DNA of 64,000 bases from Phellopilus nigrolimitatus (GCA_021029095.1 JAJOHG010000097.1:1-64000), one strand, 5' to 3'; positions 1 through 12,871 are shown, counted from the first letter of the stretch. Numbers and translations: made by a program. The notes: a model not told the origin generated them from the sequence alone.

Positions 1-3000
1 AATTGTAATAAACTGTCTGGTGGCGTCCAGTTCAATTCTGGATTATCGAGGAACCAGCTAGCTTGATATTCAGCAACAGGCATGTGCCGTACTCTAGAGT
101 AGACTCACTAGCCAGATACCACGATAGCATCTCCCCAGTCAAGAGGTTTGGGTACAACTGACTAGAGTAATCATAAACAGGTGAATATAGACGAATAGAC
201 AAACGTACTTACTGGTGAGAAGTTGTATATGAACGGGATCTTCGACTGTGCCAAGTGTCCCATATCCGTGTTTTCGAGATGAAGCGTGTTACGCCTCCAG
301 CGGTTGATCTGACCGGAGGTGGCGGTCCAAAATATGTTATCGAATAGAACATAACTTCAAGCGAAAGAGAGTATGAGTTTTTTGTCCAATGAATACGTCT
401 GGCACGAAAATAAACGGACGTTGAAGCATTGAAGGAGGCCATTTCGACTGGTGGGCTAAGAAACGGGTGTGGAAACTGCGTCGTTCTGGAGAGAAGTTTA
501 ATTTAATTAGACATGTCGCGTTTTCTTTTTCTTTTTTCAAAGCATTACTGACTTCGTCCAAGGCATGGTAAAAGTCCGGAAATAAGGAATGTCTAACGAA
601 ATGTGTTTGTCAACAAATACCTGCCTCAGGGCCATGGAAAGTCCACTCACTGAGTGCTTCAGCGATGTGTACTCCAGCCATAGCAGATGGGCTTTCTAGA
701 AGAACATCGGCGTCTTTGCATGCCTCCCATGCGTCGACGAGGACTGAAAGCCATTCATGAGTTTATTCTATTTGAAGTACGAAACAAAAGCTTACGGTCA
801 TCTAACCATGAACGGAACTGACTTGAATGTCAGCATATTTAAGAAAATCAAAGAAAAGGAGAAACGTACATTGCCAATGCTCTCTTTAAAGAATTGGGGA
901 GAAAACATCTGATCCAGAGTCAGCAAGAATTCTCTCAGCGCCTGTCGATTGATTACCTTATGCTCTACACTCAGTTTCATCAACGCGCCTGGGTCTCCGC
1001 CGGCAGTGCGGTGCCTCACGCCCCATCCTTCAATCCACTCCTTGTACTCCGCATGCGTGACGATCGTCACACTGTGTCCATTGCGTATCAGCTCCTGCGC
1101 TAGCGCGATGTACGGCTGGACATCCCCGCGTGAGCCGATAGTAAGGCACACGTAGTGCGCCGCGTCCATGCGTGGCACGACGCTCTCGGGAAGGTTGATC
1201 ACCTTCGGGAGCAGCCGCAGCGCTTCACGCGGGAGGCGGCGAGTGGTCGCGCGCGCGACCGTGTACGAGAGCGGGGAGAGCACCTGTGTTGCCCCAAGCC
1301 CTGGGGACATCGGCATGGGCGTTTCTGGGGGAGATTCGACTAGAGGTCCGAAGGTGGACGACCCTTTCCGGCTGTGCGAAGGAGTGACCGACTGCGTGAG
1401 GCCGGGCATCGTTGACGAAATGCTCGAACTCAGAATACTAGGTGCCTGAACATGGTACTTCTCCACGGCGGCTGTGACGCGGCTGATAACCTCATCACGC
1501 AGTTCCTGCGTCGAAAAATCGAAAAACATAGACGGCTTTCCTTCTTTCAAGTCAAGAATCGCCCCGAACGTCCTTGGCAGAAAACGGAAATTAGGGCGCG
1601 CGCCGACGACTCTGTTTATCGGGAAGCGGTATTTCACGTCTGCAATGGAGAAGCCCTTTGTCCAAAAGCCGATATAATGCGTAGAGACGACGAAATAGCC
1701 TGTCGAAGCGATGCTTCGAGTTATGCGCGACCTCGCATCTGATTGGAAAAAATAATCAACGCTTCTCTTATTGTACCACAAAACAAAAAGGAAGCGCCTT
1801 ACACCAAATCTCGCTCTCGTAGCCAAGGGACAACGCGATTCGGATCGCTTCTTCTTTATCATCCTCGACTTTACGCGTCTCCCTGCGCTGCTCGACAAAG
1901 CTCAGCTCTCCAAAATCAACGATAACTTTCGGTGACGCAGCCATGCTCGCATTTCGCTCTCGCTCCTTTGCCTTTTCGACGAGTTCACCGAAGTCATCCC
2001 ACGCATGCAATTTTAGGACCCCACAAAGCTCCAGCGTCCTGCCCTCAATGTCGATCTCCTCATCCTCGAAGGATTGGGCGCTCTCACTCCCCTCATCATC
2101 TTTGCTTCCAGAACTCACAGATGAACTTCGCAGCCGCGTTGTGCGCACTTCTGAGGAAGACAGTTCGAGGGAAATAACGTTTGCGTACTTAAGGAATTTG
2201 CGAGTACTGAAAGATTTTACCCTGCTCAGGGGAATGCTTACTGTAAGAATAAACAGAACTTAGAAATAGATTTAAGAAATGTAGGGATAAATGTAACGCA
2301 CTTCGTACACCATTTGCCTCGTCCTCGGACGAGCGAGAAAGGTACACAGCGCGACTGTGGCTGTAAATGTAGACAGCGCCTAGTATCAAATTGAATAAAT
2401 CTAGCAATTTCATAAAAAGGGAGGCAAAAGAACCTTGTATCTCGCGTCTCCACTCCCGCGCAGACTCTTCAGTATCGAATTCACCGAATTTATCTCCAGG
2501 GAGTTCGGCCGACGTGCTAACAATCCTTAGCGCTCTCTTATTTTTTGGGTCTTCCGGGAGGATTTGCTTGATCGAAGACACTGACCGATAGTTAACAGAT
2601 GCAGGTAATAGAAAGGGCCGACTCACGAAGGACGGATCGAATAGGCCTTATGCGATCCTCCTGATTGCCAGATGGGAACGTTGTTAGCATGTCATGCGAA
2701 AGCTCAAGCCAGACGCGCCGTTTCCTGCGCAGACCAGGACGGTGAAGAGTCACGGGCCCGCGTTTGATTATTTGCCTTTCAGGGAGCAGATCGGGCCGCG
2801 TCGAGAGCAGCGACGCGTGAAATGAGAGCCGGTGCGTCGTGAGGTGGATCATACCGAGGATTGCAATCTCCTGAAAGTACGCACCGTCCATCTCAAAGAT
2901 GAGCCGCTCCTCGTCGAAGTCTGAGGTCGCGAGTGGCCCAAACTCCTCGACGAGCAGTCTAACGATCTCTTTGGGGGTGAGCTGCGAGACGCTCGTCGAT

Positions 3001-3590
3001 CGCTCGGGCTGGGTGCGCTCAGCTTCCTTAAGATCGAGCTCGGAAACACGAGCGGCAGTAAGTTCCTCATCCGTTTTATCTTCCGCCGGTAGTTCTTCCT
3101 TTTCTTTAAGTTCGGCTTCCTCTTCTTCGTCCATCTCTCCTGGCTCTGTAGTGGCAGGTGTATCTAGAACATTGCCACCCTTCAGCCACGAGCTCACCGA
3201 GATCTTCGCGAAGCGCTCCGAAGCAGCAAGGTCTGGCTGGCTCAAATCGCGTCCCACAAGGTCCGCAAAGCGACGCACGGACACAGCGTCGGCGTCGCGA
3301 GGCGCGCCCTTCATGTGCTGCGGTTCGATGCGCTCCTGGTCTTTTTCCTGTTCTTGCTTTTCTTCCTTGCCCTGTCCATCTCTCTGTTCGCGACCCTTCT
3401 CTTCGTCGTCGGAAATGACTTCACTGTATGCCACAGCATCGATGAATATGCGCGAGATACCGTTCTTGTCAAGCAACGAGGGCCGCTCGTCGAGCTCCGG
3501 GTCCGGGCCGCCGATGTCAGAGTCCTTCAGTCCAGAGTCGCTCGACATACCAGACTCACGCCGCGTCGCGACGGTTGATGCAGAGGCCAT
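1..3590 (-). CDS. ATG26: Sterol 3-beta-glucosyltransferase, 3' end cut by window edge
   Basis: It transfers glucose from UDP-glucose to the 3-hydroxyl of ergosterol-type sterols at membranes. I read twelve exons on the minus strand: 3590-2627, 2580-2434, 2379-2302, 2240-1805, 1731-870, 817-796 (a 22-nt microexon), 743-651, 592-553, 485-420, 354-213, 161-109 and 57 to beyond 1. The frame holds across every junction. The order is an acidic N-terminus, a first GRAM segment (around [20 protein letters not shown]), a PH-like stretch, a second GRAM segment ([13 protein letters not shown]), then the glycosyltransferase-28 N-domain with [17 protein letters not shown]. Further Atg26 hallmarks follow: [29 protein letters not shown] and the [10 protein letters not shown] stretch. 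The UDP-sugar-binding C-domain lies outside the window. The ATG at 3590 opens the longest frame. GRAM plus GT28 is diagnostic of the fungal Atg26/Ugt51 family; I cannot tell whether this protein has the pexophagy role known in some yeasts. Confidence 0.93.
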
Positions 3591-3985
3591 CGATGCAGAG
3601 ATAGCCAGATAGAGAATGCAGATTCTAGTCCAGTCCGCACGCCTTGCAAGTGGAGTGCTTACTCCGAGTCGACTTGATCGTGGTCAAGAAACAAAAACAG
3701 CCCTAAATGTGATTTTGGATACATGCTGAGTCTTAAGCTTCATGCCGCGTCATCGTCGAGGCCGACCGCCGCTGAGCGACGACAGCGGGCACCGGTACCG
3801 CACCTAGTGTCCCGAATCGGAGGCCTGCTGACTGGATGCTGCTGACTTGCGCGCCGATAAGCACTCGATTTCTCACGCTCAAGCTTGAATAAAAAATAAA
3901 AAAAAGATATTACAGCAGAAGACATATGGTAATCAGCAATTGTGACTATAGCAGTTTCATGTACAGCAAATCCACAAAATAATGA
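3591..3985. other. Gene-free upstream region of the sterol glucosyltransferase
   Basis: This is the presumed promoter and 5' leader of the gene read leftward from 3590. I see no coding frame with family similarity and no clear TATA element. Confidence 0.5.
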
Positions 3986-4807
3986 CAGTCAGCGATTTTT
4001 TCGTGTTTTTTTTTTTTCTGCTCGACCATTTTAGGACGGTGTCCAAATCAAGTCGACCCCCGATGCCCGAGATCCTCCTTTGCCGAAAATTTTCCTCATC
4101 TTACAATTCATATTGTACATGCTGACATCATGTGCAACGATTAGCCCGTCTCAATTCTGTGGAACTCGAGTTGTTAGTAAATCGGCAGAGCTCGGCGGAC
4201 TTTTCTACCGTTATATTGGTCCAAGCCAGATGGTCCCGGCGATTTGGCGATTTGATGAAATTTCCTTTTAGAGACGTTGTGCCTGGCAAATTTTACCAAC
4301 AGGACTAACACCTCAATCGGCGTTAGTCCTGTTGGTAACTTGTCGGACTTTGAAATTGATCCACTTTGGGATCTACGCAATCAACCCTGCATCCTGTTTT
4401 GGACTTCAAACCCATGGATCGTGTCTGTGAGAACATAGTTGAAACTCCGACCAAGTTTGTACATGTAGTACTACTAACAAGCATCTCAATTCTAATGCTG
4501 TTGTTACTGTTGCTAGCGAGTTCTGTGATGGCTGCCGAGCTTGCCGAACAATTTACCAACAAGTCGAGTTCCACAGAATTGAGATGGGCTATTAGTCGCT
4601 CTTGTATTTCTTCAAATAATATTGCTGGGTATTCCCCTATAAGAGTATAGCTGTTCTTATATACTTCAGTTTAAGCCGGCCCCGGGTGATTTGTGCGTAC
4701 CATTGAGGTACAGTACACTGATGACAAGACACGGCTGAGTTCACTACATAAGGAAATTCCGGGCATCGGGGGTCGAGCAGAAAAAAACACGAAAAATCGC
4801 TGACTGT
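3986..4807. mobile_element. Foldback element of about 820 bp with CAGTCAGCGA ends
   Basis: The left end CAGTCAGCGATTTTTTCGTG is matched in inverse orientation at the right end (4790-4807). The similarity continues inward over most of the element: the stretch near 4140-4200 is the approximate reverse complement of 4530-4595, and the segment with CCCGATGCCCG occurs near 4060 and, inverted, near 4762. The left arm carries about 30 extra bases. A smaller perfect hairpin (ACCAACAGGACTAAC and its complement) lies at 4284-4336. A TA follows the right end, while the left flank reads GA, so a TA duplication is only partly preserved. There is no transposase. It is best read as a non-autonomous Tc1/mariner-like foldback element. 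Confidence 0.75.
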
Positions 4808-4859
4808 AAGTAAGGGAAAAAGCAAAATGCTGATATGCGCATCCAGTAATTCCCAAATA

Positions 4860-5424
4860 CAGTCGAACCTCCCATATTGCATCTCTCTCATAGTGCATAA
4901 CCTCCCATAATGCATAGATCTGGGTTTCCACCAAGTCGGTAGATAGAAAATCCTTATATGATAATGCATAAAATTATATATGCATAATGCATAGCCGTTT
5001 CGAGTAAATTAAATACGGATATGCACTATGCGAGGTCGGCTGCAGCCGGGGTGCTACTTCACTTTTTCACCTATCAACATCATGACAGGGATTCCACATG
5101 TTCTCAAGGCTCGTCTTGTGGGCCTCTGACATGTTTCTAGTAAAGTTCGGCACCATTCTCAATCTCCCTTTCCAAATTGGGAAATACAAAACACTCCGGT
5201 GGAGAAATCCCCGATACAATGAAAGGCTGGAATGAGGACAAAGCTCGATATCACTTTTTTTTGGCTTATGATGTTCTGACAGTTGCATAATTACCATGAT
5301 AACTAATCCTCTAGTTTAATATTTATAATTACCTAATAGTGCCAAGTTTCTCGTATTGCATAACCTCCATATAAGCATAGACAACCCTTCCACCGACCTC
5401 TATGCAATATGGGAGGTTCGACCG
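4860..5424. mobile_element. Tc1/mariner (pogo/Fot1-type) miniature element, 565 bp
   Basis: The element begins CAGTCGAACCTCCC at 4860, and its right end at 5424 is the reverse complement with one mismatch over 23 bases. It is flanked by TA on both sides (4858-4859 and 5425-5426), the expected target duplication. CAGTCGAACCTC-type ends are characteristic of fungal pogo/Fot1 transposons. TGCATAATGCAT-rich subterminal repeats fill the arms. It contains no coding frame, so it would have to be moved by a transposase from elsewhere. A diverged relative lies at about 37,260-38,065, and an end fragment lies near 46,060-46,132. Confidence 0.88.
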
Positions 5425-5426
5425 TA

Positions 5427-6242
5427 CGAATTGCTTAGCAAAGGCGCCGGCTGCTGAGCCCCTTCCCATTGGCTGACAGACGCTGACAGATCGCTCTTGA
5501 ATCCGCCTTGCTGACAAGGTGTCAAACTATTGTAAAGATGCAATGCGTACTCCTTAATTATTTGTCGGATGGGTTGATCTGGTGGCATATCATAGGCGTG
5601 CGGTCACTCTCGCGATATCGTTTGCTCTACAGTAAAGTGAAATAACACGATGCCGACATTCGCTACTGTATGTACGGTTGTTCGGAAATTTGACGTTTCA
5701 AAGCTGCAAAATGATCAGCGGTACTCTAGCCACATATTTAAATTACGTTCGAGGCTAAAATCAATCCGGCGATGTTGTCGAAGGAGAAAATGAAACGAAT
5801 AAAGTAGCATTCCGCTCTAACAAAGCAGAAGAACAACGTCTACTGGACTGAGAGGCTCAGAAGAAGAAGGGTTCTTGTACACTGGCGGCCGCAGTATCTT
5901 GTTGAATTCTCTTTCAAATGCTTGAGTAATTACATATGTACATTTCTTCTCATGCATCCAGCAGTATGAAGCAGAACGTAAATGCTATGCTTTGCTTCGA
6001 CTCTGCGGAAACACGCACGCTGTAATATGTATGCATTCCGCAAGCTCTCCGCAACTTTCGAAGCTTCTCGGTCACGCGTCACACACCAACACGCCTGCGC
6101 CGCGCTCAGGCTGCGCTTCGCGGTCATACACATATAAGCTGCTCGTCGTCCGGTCTCTCCTTGAGTCCTTCTCCTTCTCTCCAGATTCCTCGCCCTTTCT
6201 CCCTTCATTTCCTCCATACAAAAACCAGTGATCAGCACGACA
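5427..6242. promoter_or_regulatory. Upstream region of the dynein light chain gene
   Basis: There is no recognisable coding frame. A TATA-like CATATAAG occurs at 6131-6138, about 110 bases before the LC8 start codon, followed by a C/T-rich stretch typical of fungal 5' leaders. Nothing else is seen. Confidence 0.45.
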
Positions 6243-6826
6243 ATGGCCGAAAAGGGTGACAACCAGACGTCGACCGCGAACCTCGGTGCCGAGGGCGGGA
6301 AGGACAGCCTGCCGAAGGCCGTCATCAAGAACGTCGACATGACGGACGAAATGCAGCTGGAGGCGGTTGACATCGCGAGCTCCGCGCTGGAGAAGTACAA
6401 CATTGAGAAGGACATCGCTGCGCAGATCAAGAAGGAGTTCGACAAACGCTACGGCGCTACGTGGCACGTCGTCGTCGGCAAGAACTTTGGGAGCTACGTG
6501 ACGCATGGTGAGTTGGTCTTTCTTTCTGTATACTAGAGATAAAGTGCTGCGGGCATGGAGGCGATGTTGGCGAGAACGGGATATCTGCGGATCGAGACAG
6601 ACGCGTCTTACTTGCCCATTTATACGCGTTACGGGTACATAATACTACGCTGCATGGATTGGCTGCGATCGCAGTTTGATGTCCGAAATGCGCAATAGGT
6701 GTTCTTAGAACATTATGCGCCTTCCTATCCATCGCATGTTGTATCTGATCACACGACTGTACAGAAACAAAACACTTCATCTACTTCTACGTCGGCTCCC
6801 TCGCTCTGCTCATCTGGAAGTCTTAA
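6243..6826 (+). CDS. Dynein light chain LC8-type (DYNLL)
   Basis: LC8 is a small homodimeric hub that binds dynein intermediate chain and many other partners through short linear motifs in the cytoplasm. Two exons, 6243-6507 and 6765-6826, give 108 residues. The split glutamate codon restores the invariant [20 protein letters not shown] ending. Upstream motifs [40 protein letters not shown] and [16 protein letters not shown] match LC8 throughout. The N-terminus carries about 20 extra residues compared with animal LC8. The start is the first ATG in frame; the preceding in-frame codon at 6228 is GTG and was not used. The single intron (257 nt) is long for this genome. Confidence 0.97.
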
Positions 6827-9146
6827 ACAATCCACCACCGCTTCTGAGTTTATGTGTACGAATGGTACGCCCGAATAGCACTTACTCGTCGACATGGAAT
6901 CTGATCAGGAGCTGTCCTCGTTCGCCAGATAAACCGATTACTCGATGATGTCGGACAAACACCTGTAGGAGTCACTCATACACTGTGCACCATGTTGTTG
7001 TTCTCGTCATTTTCACTGTCTGTGTATTCTTGCAAATGTGATCAAGTTTTGTTTTCTCTGCAATATCTTGTATGGCACATTCCACGACTGCGAGTGACTG
7101 CCTTCGATTCATCAATTACTTCGCGAACATACCCAATGAACAAATGTTTGTTTTCGGTCTTTTCTGAGGGGTATACTGAAAACAAAATGTCTCTATAGAC
7201 CCAATGTTTTTTACTTTCTCTACTTGAGAATTGTAAGGGTGGAGAAAAAGAAGGTATATTCTTGAATTTTAGTTACATTACAAATATATGAAAGGGTCTG
7301 CTTTCGGTAATGAGAAAGAAAGGATTGAGAGGTCAACATTCTAGCTTGTGGTGAAGGAAGCAAGCTGTAAGATCCAAATCGCATGTATTGAGCCTGCGCA
7401 TCATCACACAACTCTGAATCTATAACAGTGGAGTTTGTCTTTGAGTCCATCACGGGCTTGTTAAGAAGGTGAGGGAGAAAGATAGGGAACTGAGGCTGAA
7501 CTGAGGCTGCTGTTCTGCGTTGCTCACCACGGACAATGTTAAACTCAGTCCTGAACAACCATTTATCGAAACACGTAGCAATATGGGCATGCAAGCCTTG
7601 TCGGTTTTTATAACTTCAGAAGTTGCAGATAGCCAGCAGGGATACTAAAAGCACCGATCGAAAGGCGAGAAATGACAATCAAACTCCTGCGTGGTATTGA
7701 GCCCAGAGCTCAGAAAGGATCGCTAGGTCCGATGCATCACGATCTAATGGTGATTTCTCTTGCTGTCCAGTAAGCATTGCAACACGTAGTTGGTAGAAAC
7801 GATGGAATGATATCATCATGAGAATCTTTGGGGATCTGCAACTGGAGGAGACCAGGCGGAGACAAGCGGGACCGGGCAGACAGAATGTCGCAAGAATTGA
7901 GAAACGGCGCCTTGCTGTGCATATCAGAATCCGGCACGAAAGATTTAAGGATTGGGCTGTGCTTTGACACGAACAGGAAGCAGTTCTTTTCTGTCTTGTA
8001 ACAAAGTCAACAAGGTCGTTATCGGATGTGCTCATCACAGCCATTGACAAGCGCGCGGACAACAGTGTTCTTACCAGGTTACTTGTCTCCTTTCCGGGCC
8101 TGGCAGCATCAACATCAAGAACATCGGAACTGCGACAAAATTGGACGTGAGCGGCTTGACTCGAATGGGCAAAAGCGGCTGTGAAAGTTCGCCGAAGGCA
8201 AAGGGATAGTCAGCTAGGGATTGGAATGTACCGTATAAGATCCAGCGTCTGTATTTTGACACGAGTACAGCGAGCCGGCGTTTCTCTTATAAAAATGTCG
8301 TGGATTATACCTACCTACTTGCATGCCAGTTTGATGCCGGTTATATATGTACTATACACACAGACAGAATCATACCAGACAGGAACCCGGCGCCTTCTCG
8401 AGAAGCTGATGATCAGGAAGAATCGAACGTTTGGCCATGAGTTGCTGAAGGCTGCGCAGCATCTGACTATGCAAGCGTATAAAAAGAGCACATCACTCAG
8501 ATCAAGTACCGTCGCTGTTTCGGCGAAGATTCTGAAGGTGAGGCGCGTCTGCAGTTCCACTTCCAGGTTTGCAACGAAGAAGAAAGAGAAATATAGGCGT
8601 TGAGATGTCGTGTTTCTTCACGAGGCATTGTATCTTCTGCGTTCGGTGCGATGGCTAAAAGCAGTGAGAAGAAAGGAGATCACGATTCATAGGAAACAGA
8701 TATCAACTGAGATGTGGACGTCCAATCAAGCCCCAGTGCCATACGCCATTCCCAATCTGGCGAAAGCGATCGGCTGGGATCTTCCTCCGCGAAATTTGTT
8801 CGAAAATCGACGGAATTCGTATCCAAATGAACAGAAAAAAAGAGATATTGTCATTTGTCACTGTAGTATATCGAACGCGAGCATACGCTGGTGGTCACAG
8901 AGACCACGAAAGCAACGGGAACACGATACACTTAATCCGTATCACGAATGTTTCCGATTGGGACTGGTTTGAAATAGTCCGAGATGGCTGCATCTTCTCA
9001 CGACTGTTGCTCCATCAAGGCCTCTCACCTTATAACCTCTTGGCCTCCGTATCAACGGCTCTAGCGATATCCTCCCCCGTCGTCGGTTCTCCCATCGTCC
9101 AGCGTCGCCGCCTCCTGCGCATTGAACCCCGTATACGAGCTCAGCC
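6827..9146. other. Gene-free interval of 2.3 kb
   Basis: I recognise no gene family here. The minus strand between about 7,670 and 8,260 keeps open frames in adjacent registers that could be exons of a small lineage-specific gene, but none has a recognisable motif and no consistent splice model emerged. The right end is the upstream region of the next gene. Confidence 0.4.
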
Positions 9147-10552
9147 ATGGCCGACATCACGTCGCTGCTCCCGCCCTCGCTTAACCTGCCGCCGCACCTG
9201 AGCGCGCACAAGTACTTTTTCGTGTGCACACTTACTGTCGCGGCCTGGGACACGCTTGTGCTCTCCCCGCGCGCATGGCGCCTCATGAAGTCACCCGAGT
9301 GGCCCGTCCTCAAGCTCATCTTCCACTTCATGCGCTTCTTCATGCCCGCCGAGTTCATTATAGTCGGTGAGTAACTCTTGATGAAAAGTTTTATTATTGT
9401 TTAATTTGATGAATCCTGCCAGCGGTCGCGTTCTTTGACACCAAGTTCACCCAGTCGGTGGGTGTTTGCCCTGTTGTCAATGCTGATGGTGTAACTGAGC
9501 GCGCTGTTAATTATAGCAATGCTCGCACTTCTATCTGTTCGAACCCATTTGCACGGCTATTCTCGTTTCGGCCTGCTCGGGTGAGTCTAATCTTCGTGCT
9601 TTCCACTGAGAGCATAGTCTGAGACTTTTTAAGTTGTCCATGTTATTCGTGTTCATGCCATTTACGAAAAAAGCCGCAATGTACTTGCTGGTATGACCGG
9701 TCTTTTCGCTCTCCAGGTCGTTTGCATGGCAGTGGCATGTGGTTTCCAGCGGTGTAAGTGGCATAGTTTTGTCTTACTACAACTTTTATTGAATCTGCGC
9801 ATTCTTTCAGCTGTCCCTTTGCTCGATGGCCAGGGATGCATTGCCGGGCCGAAACACAACTGGGTTGGTATCTACTGGCTAGCCCCAACTCTTGTGTACA
9901 CTGCTTCTGTAAGTTATAAACTACGTCGAGTCGCGTTATCGTAGTCGCTGAACACCACTTTTAGTTCGCTCTTGCTATGAAACGCTCTCTCCAAACGCTC
10001 GCTCAGAAGCCTCTTTCGTACTGGAAGCTCATGCTCCGTGATGGTCTGAACTTGTATGGCGCGATCTGGATTGTGAACATGACGAACATGATTTTTTGGT
10101 TCGTCGCGAAGCCGACGGACACGAAGGACACGATCAAGACGATTGTGACCTCGATGGCTGCCGTCCTGACGACGACGATGACGCTCCGCATCATCCTTTC
10201 TGTGCGCGGCTCGCTGGCCTCGGGTGGTTCGTTCGCGGGCAGCTCAGCCGGCCCAGCCTCCTCTGGTTCGCGCGGCGGCACGACGCACGTCATCTCGACG
10301 CGTCACACCGCGGCCACGCCTGGCGTACTCAACATCAACTCGCAACTCAGCGGCGTCCCGGGCCAGACGTACACGATCGGCGAGATGGGCAGCGACAAGC
10401 CGCGCGTAGACTGGGACGCGGACGGCAAGAGCAGCGTGAACGAGGGCAAGGAGGGCCTCGTACCGAGCGACGAGAACGTGAACATCGTCGACCCGCAGCA
10501 TGGCCAGGGCGGCTACGGCGTTAAGATCACCATCGACAGGCAGGTCGACTGA
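9147..10552 (+). CDS. Seven-helix integral membrane protein, DUF6533 type
   Basis: Six exons are visible. The first ends at 9366, the second starts at 9423, and the last runs from about 9966 to the TGA at 10550-10552. Splicing restores one frame through AVAFFDTKF, CSHFYLFEPICTAILVSACS, RVHAIYEKSRNVLAGMTGLF, DGQGCIAGPKHNWVGIYWLA and the final long exon. About seven hydrophobic helices are predicted by eye, followed by a polar tail of roughly 110 residues rich in Ser, Gly and Thr. The N-terminal AAWDTLVLSPRAWRLM matches the conserved DUF6533 motif shared by large basidiomycete-specific families. The function of the family is unknown; I infer a plasma- or endomembrane location only. Confidence 0.85.
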
Positions 10553-11285
10553 GCGACGTGTTCTTGCTTCGTTCTATACTTTTGGACCCCATGCACGTAC
10601 CTGTTGTGCTCATAATACTCTTGGTATTATTTCTCACCGCGAATATTCGTCTTTTGTTTATAGTCTGTGTTCTTTGTATCTGCGCTGGTCTTGCCAATAG
10701 GTTTCGCAATGCTTCTAGGAAAATGTGTTCGTTAATATCTATCTATTGTTTTTCTGGAGTGTACAGTGTTATTAGTCTGTTTTCGATCCTTGATATATAC
10801 TCACTATCCTGATTTTGTACCGGTGTTGACGAGTCACATTCTTATAGTGTTTTGCATAGATTTTGAAGAACTTGTTGTATCCTAAGTGCGTACCGTCTAA
10901 GGCTTACAAGTCCGCCTGGGTCGATAGGCGCCGTGTCTTTCTCCGGTCCTGACTTGAGAGGCGTCATTTTTAATTCTTCAGCTTTGCGAGCACATTAAGG
11001 CTTATTTTCTCCGATTGTGAAGGATGGTTGGGCGAAAGAGAAGTCCCAGAGTCATACATACGAAAGCTGCATATGGACATGCTAGTCTGAATGCAGAGCC
11101 TAGGAATACCATTTATGGACACTAAAACTGTACAGTTGCAAGCCGTGCGAAGTTGCCTAATCTGACTTTTGAGTTCTGAAAGGCTGGACTGGACGGTCCC
11201 CGAGTAATCGAATCGAATTCGTTAGTCGTCGCCGTCGTCCACGCCCTCCCTCTCGCTCCCTCTCAATAAAACAACACGCCCCAAA
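10553..11285. other. Intergenic region between the membrane protein and eS19
   Basis: It holds an AT-rich 3' region and then the upstream region of the ribosomal protein gene. A C/T-rich block at about 11,230-11,270 precedes the eS19 start, as is common for fungal ribosomal protein promoters. I see no coding feature. Confidence 0.45.
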
Positions 11286-11928
11286 ATGCCAGGCGTACGA
11301 GACGTTAGGTCCGTCAGCTGCCAAATTTCATGAGATTTGTGGAATTTATGTCAGCTTACACGTTGTGTGTTGTCGACAGCGCGGACGCGTTCATCTCCGC
11401 ATATGCGGCCCACCTCAAGCGTTCCGGCAAGCTCGAGGTCCCGACATGGGTAGACATCGTCAAGACCGGACACTTCAAGGAGCTTGCTCCCTATGACCCT
11501 GACTGGTACTACACGCGCGCCGGTGCGTTCGAGCCAGCTCTCGTACATACGTATACGACTGAACTCTGAGGCACTTTTTCTTTCTCTGTGTTCATATCCG
11601 CATCGGTGCCTCTCTTGCAGCTGCCGTTGCTCGTCACATCTACCTGCGCAAAAGCGTCGGCGTCGGGGCACTCGCGAAACTGCACGGCGGGCGCAACCGC
11701 CGCGGGAACCGGCCGAGCCACCACGCGGACGCGAGCGCGAGTGTGCAGCGCAAGGTCTGCCAGTCGCTCGAGAAGATCGGCGTGCTCGAGCTGAGCGACA
11801 ACGGCGGTCGACACATCTCGCAGGACGGCCAGCGCGATCTCGACCGCATCGCGACCGCCGTCGTCGAGGCGGCGCGCGAAGAAGAGGAGGACGAGGAAGA
11901 GGACGAGGATGAAGAGGCGGAGGAATGA
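11286..11928 (+). CDS. RPS19: 40S ribosomal protein eS19
   Basis: This is a structural protein of the small ribosomal subunit head, needed for 18S rRNA maturation. Three exons (11286-11308, 11380-11522, 11621-11928) give 157 residues. Family motifs are [67 protein letters not shown] and [16 protein letters not shown]. The first exon is only 23 nt, a common arrangement for ribosomal protein genes. The protein ends in an unusually long run of about 18 Glu/Asp residues after [14 protein letters not shown], making it slightly longer than the usual ~145 residues. Confidence 0.96.
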
Positions 11929-12871
11929 GTGTGGGCCCCGTGGACAGGGCGCAGTGTGGTGGTTGTGTTTTATTTTCCCTCCGCTGTTCTTTATGGCCGT
12001 CACATGTTGTATGGGTATGTTCTCCATGCGCATAAAAGCACTTTTTTTTTGTTTCCTCTCTACATGCACATGCACTTCCTCCTTCTTTTTGAGTGTGGTC
12101 TAGGAATGTTCAGCGGACTCCAGAAGCTCGTGTAGGCCCTATGGGACCCAGCGTCATACATTTCCCCTTCTTACGACACAGCTCGGGATGCTGCTTGGTT
12201 CACCAATGCCTACAAGCCCTGGCCTCAGAAGTGGACTATCGACTTGCTCTTGGAATGTACCCTCGAACTTCAAACCGTCTATGAATCGATGACAAGGCGA
12301 CAAAAAGCCATGATACTTAACAATACCTCTGCTTTGGCCAAGTATCAATACGTATTTTCGTAGAATTCCCTTCAGCAGAACGCTTCCGACATCATTCGTT
12401 GTGTGCCTCTCACGTCAATGATGAGCGTATCGTACACGTGCTTGTTCGTTCTAAGCTTCACTCTTGTTATCACTGCTACATGTACCTAGTCTGCAGCCAG
12501 CCACTTCAGCTCCTGTCCGAATCTATACGCAATCTCATCTGAATTGCTTTTTCTGAGATAAATTCTTTTGCTGACTCGGACTACAATAGTCCTGTAAAAT
12601 ACCAATCCAAGTACATCTTTCAAAGGGAAAAGGCATAAAAATGAAATTGGGCTATCAACTCATCCTCCAATAATACATATGATGTATTCGAAGACGAAGG
12701 AAGGCTAGATATGTAGTACAGAGTAACATCAGCAGTTGTTATTGAAATTGGTATAAGTTTTTTCTTGGAATTTTGAAGTTTTGGTCTATGATCGACGTTT
12801 CCATTTGCGCTTGTAAAAGATCGACGAGGTACGCCTCGATTCCTTCAGCTCGAGTCATTACCACTACCACA
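11929..12871. other. Intergenic region downstream of eS19
   Basis: No coding frame with recognisable similarity is present. It holds the eS19 3' region and the Sen54 upstream region. Confidence 0.45.

Noticed and set aside
7670..8262. Possible small gene on the minus strand
   Set aside because: Adjacent open frames exist, but there is no recognisable domain, no consistent start, splice or stop model, and no CaaX or secretion signature.
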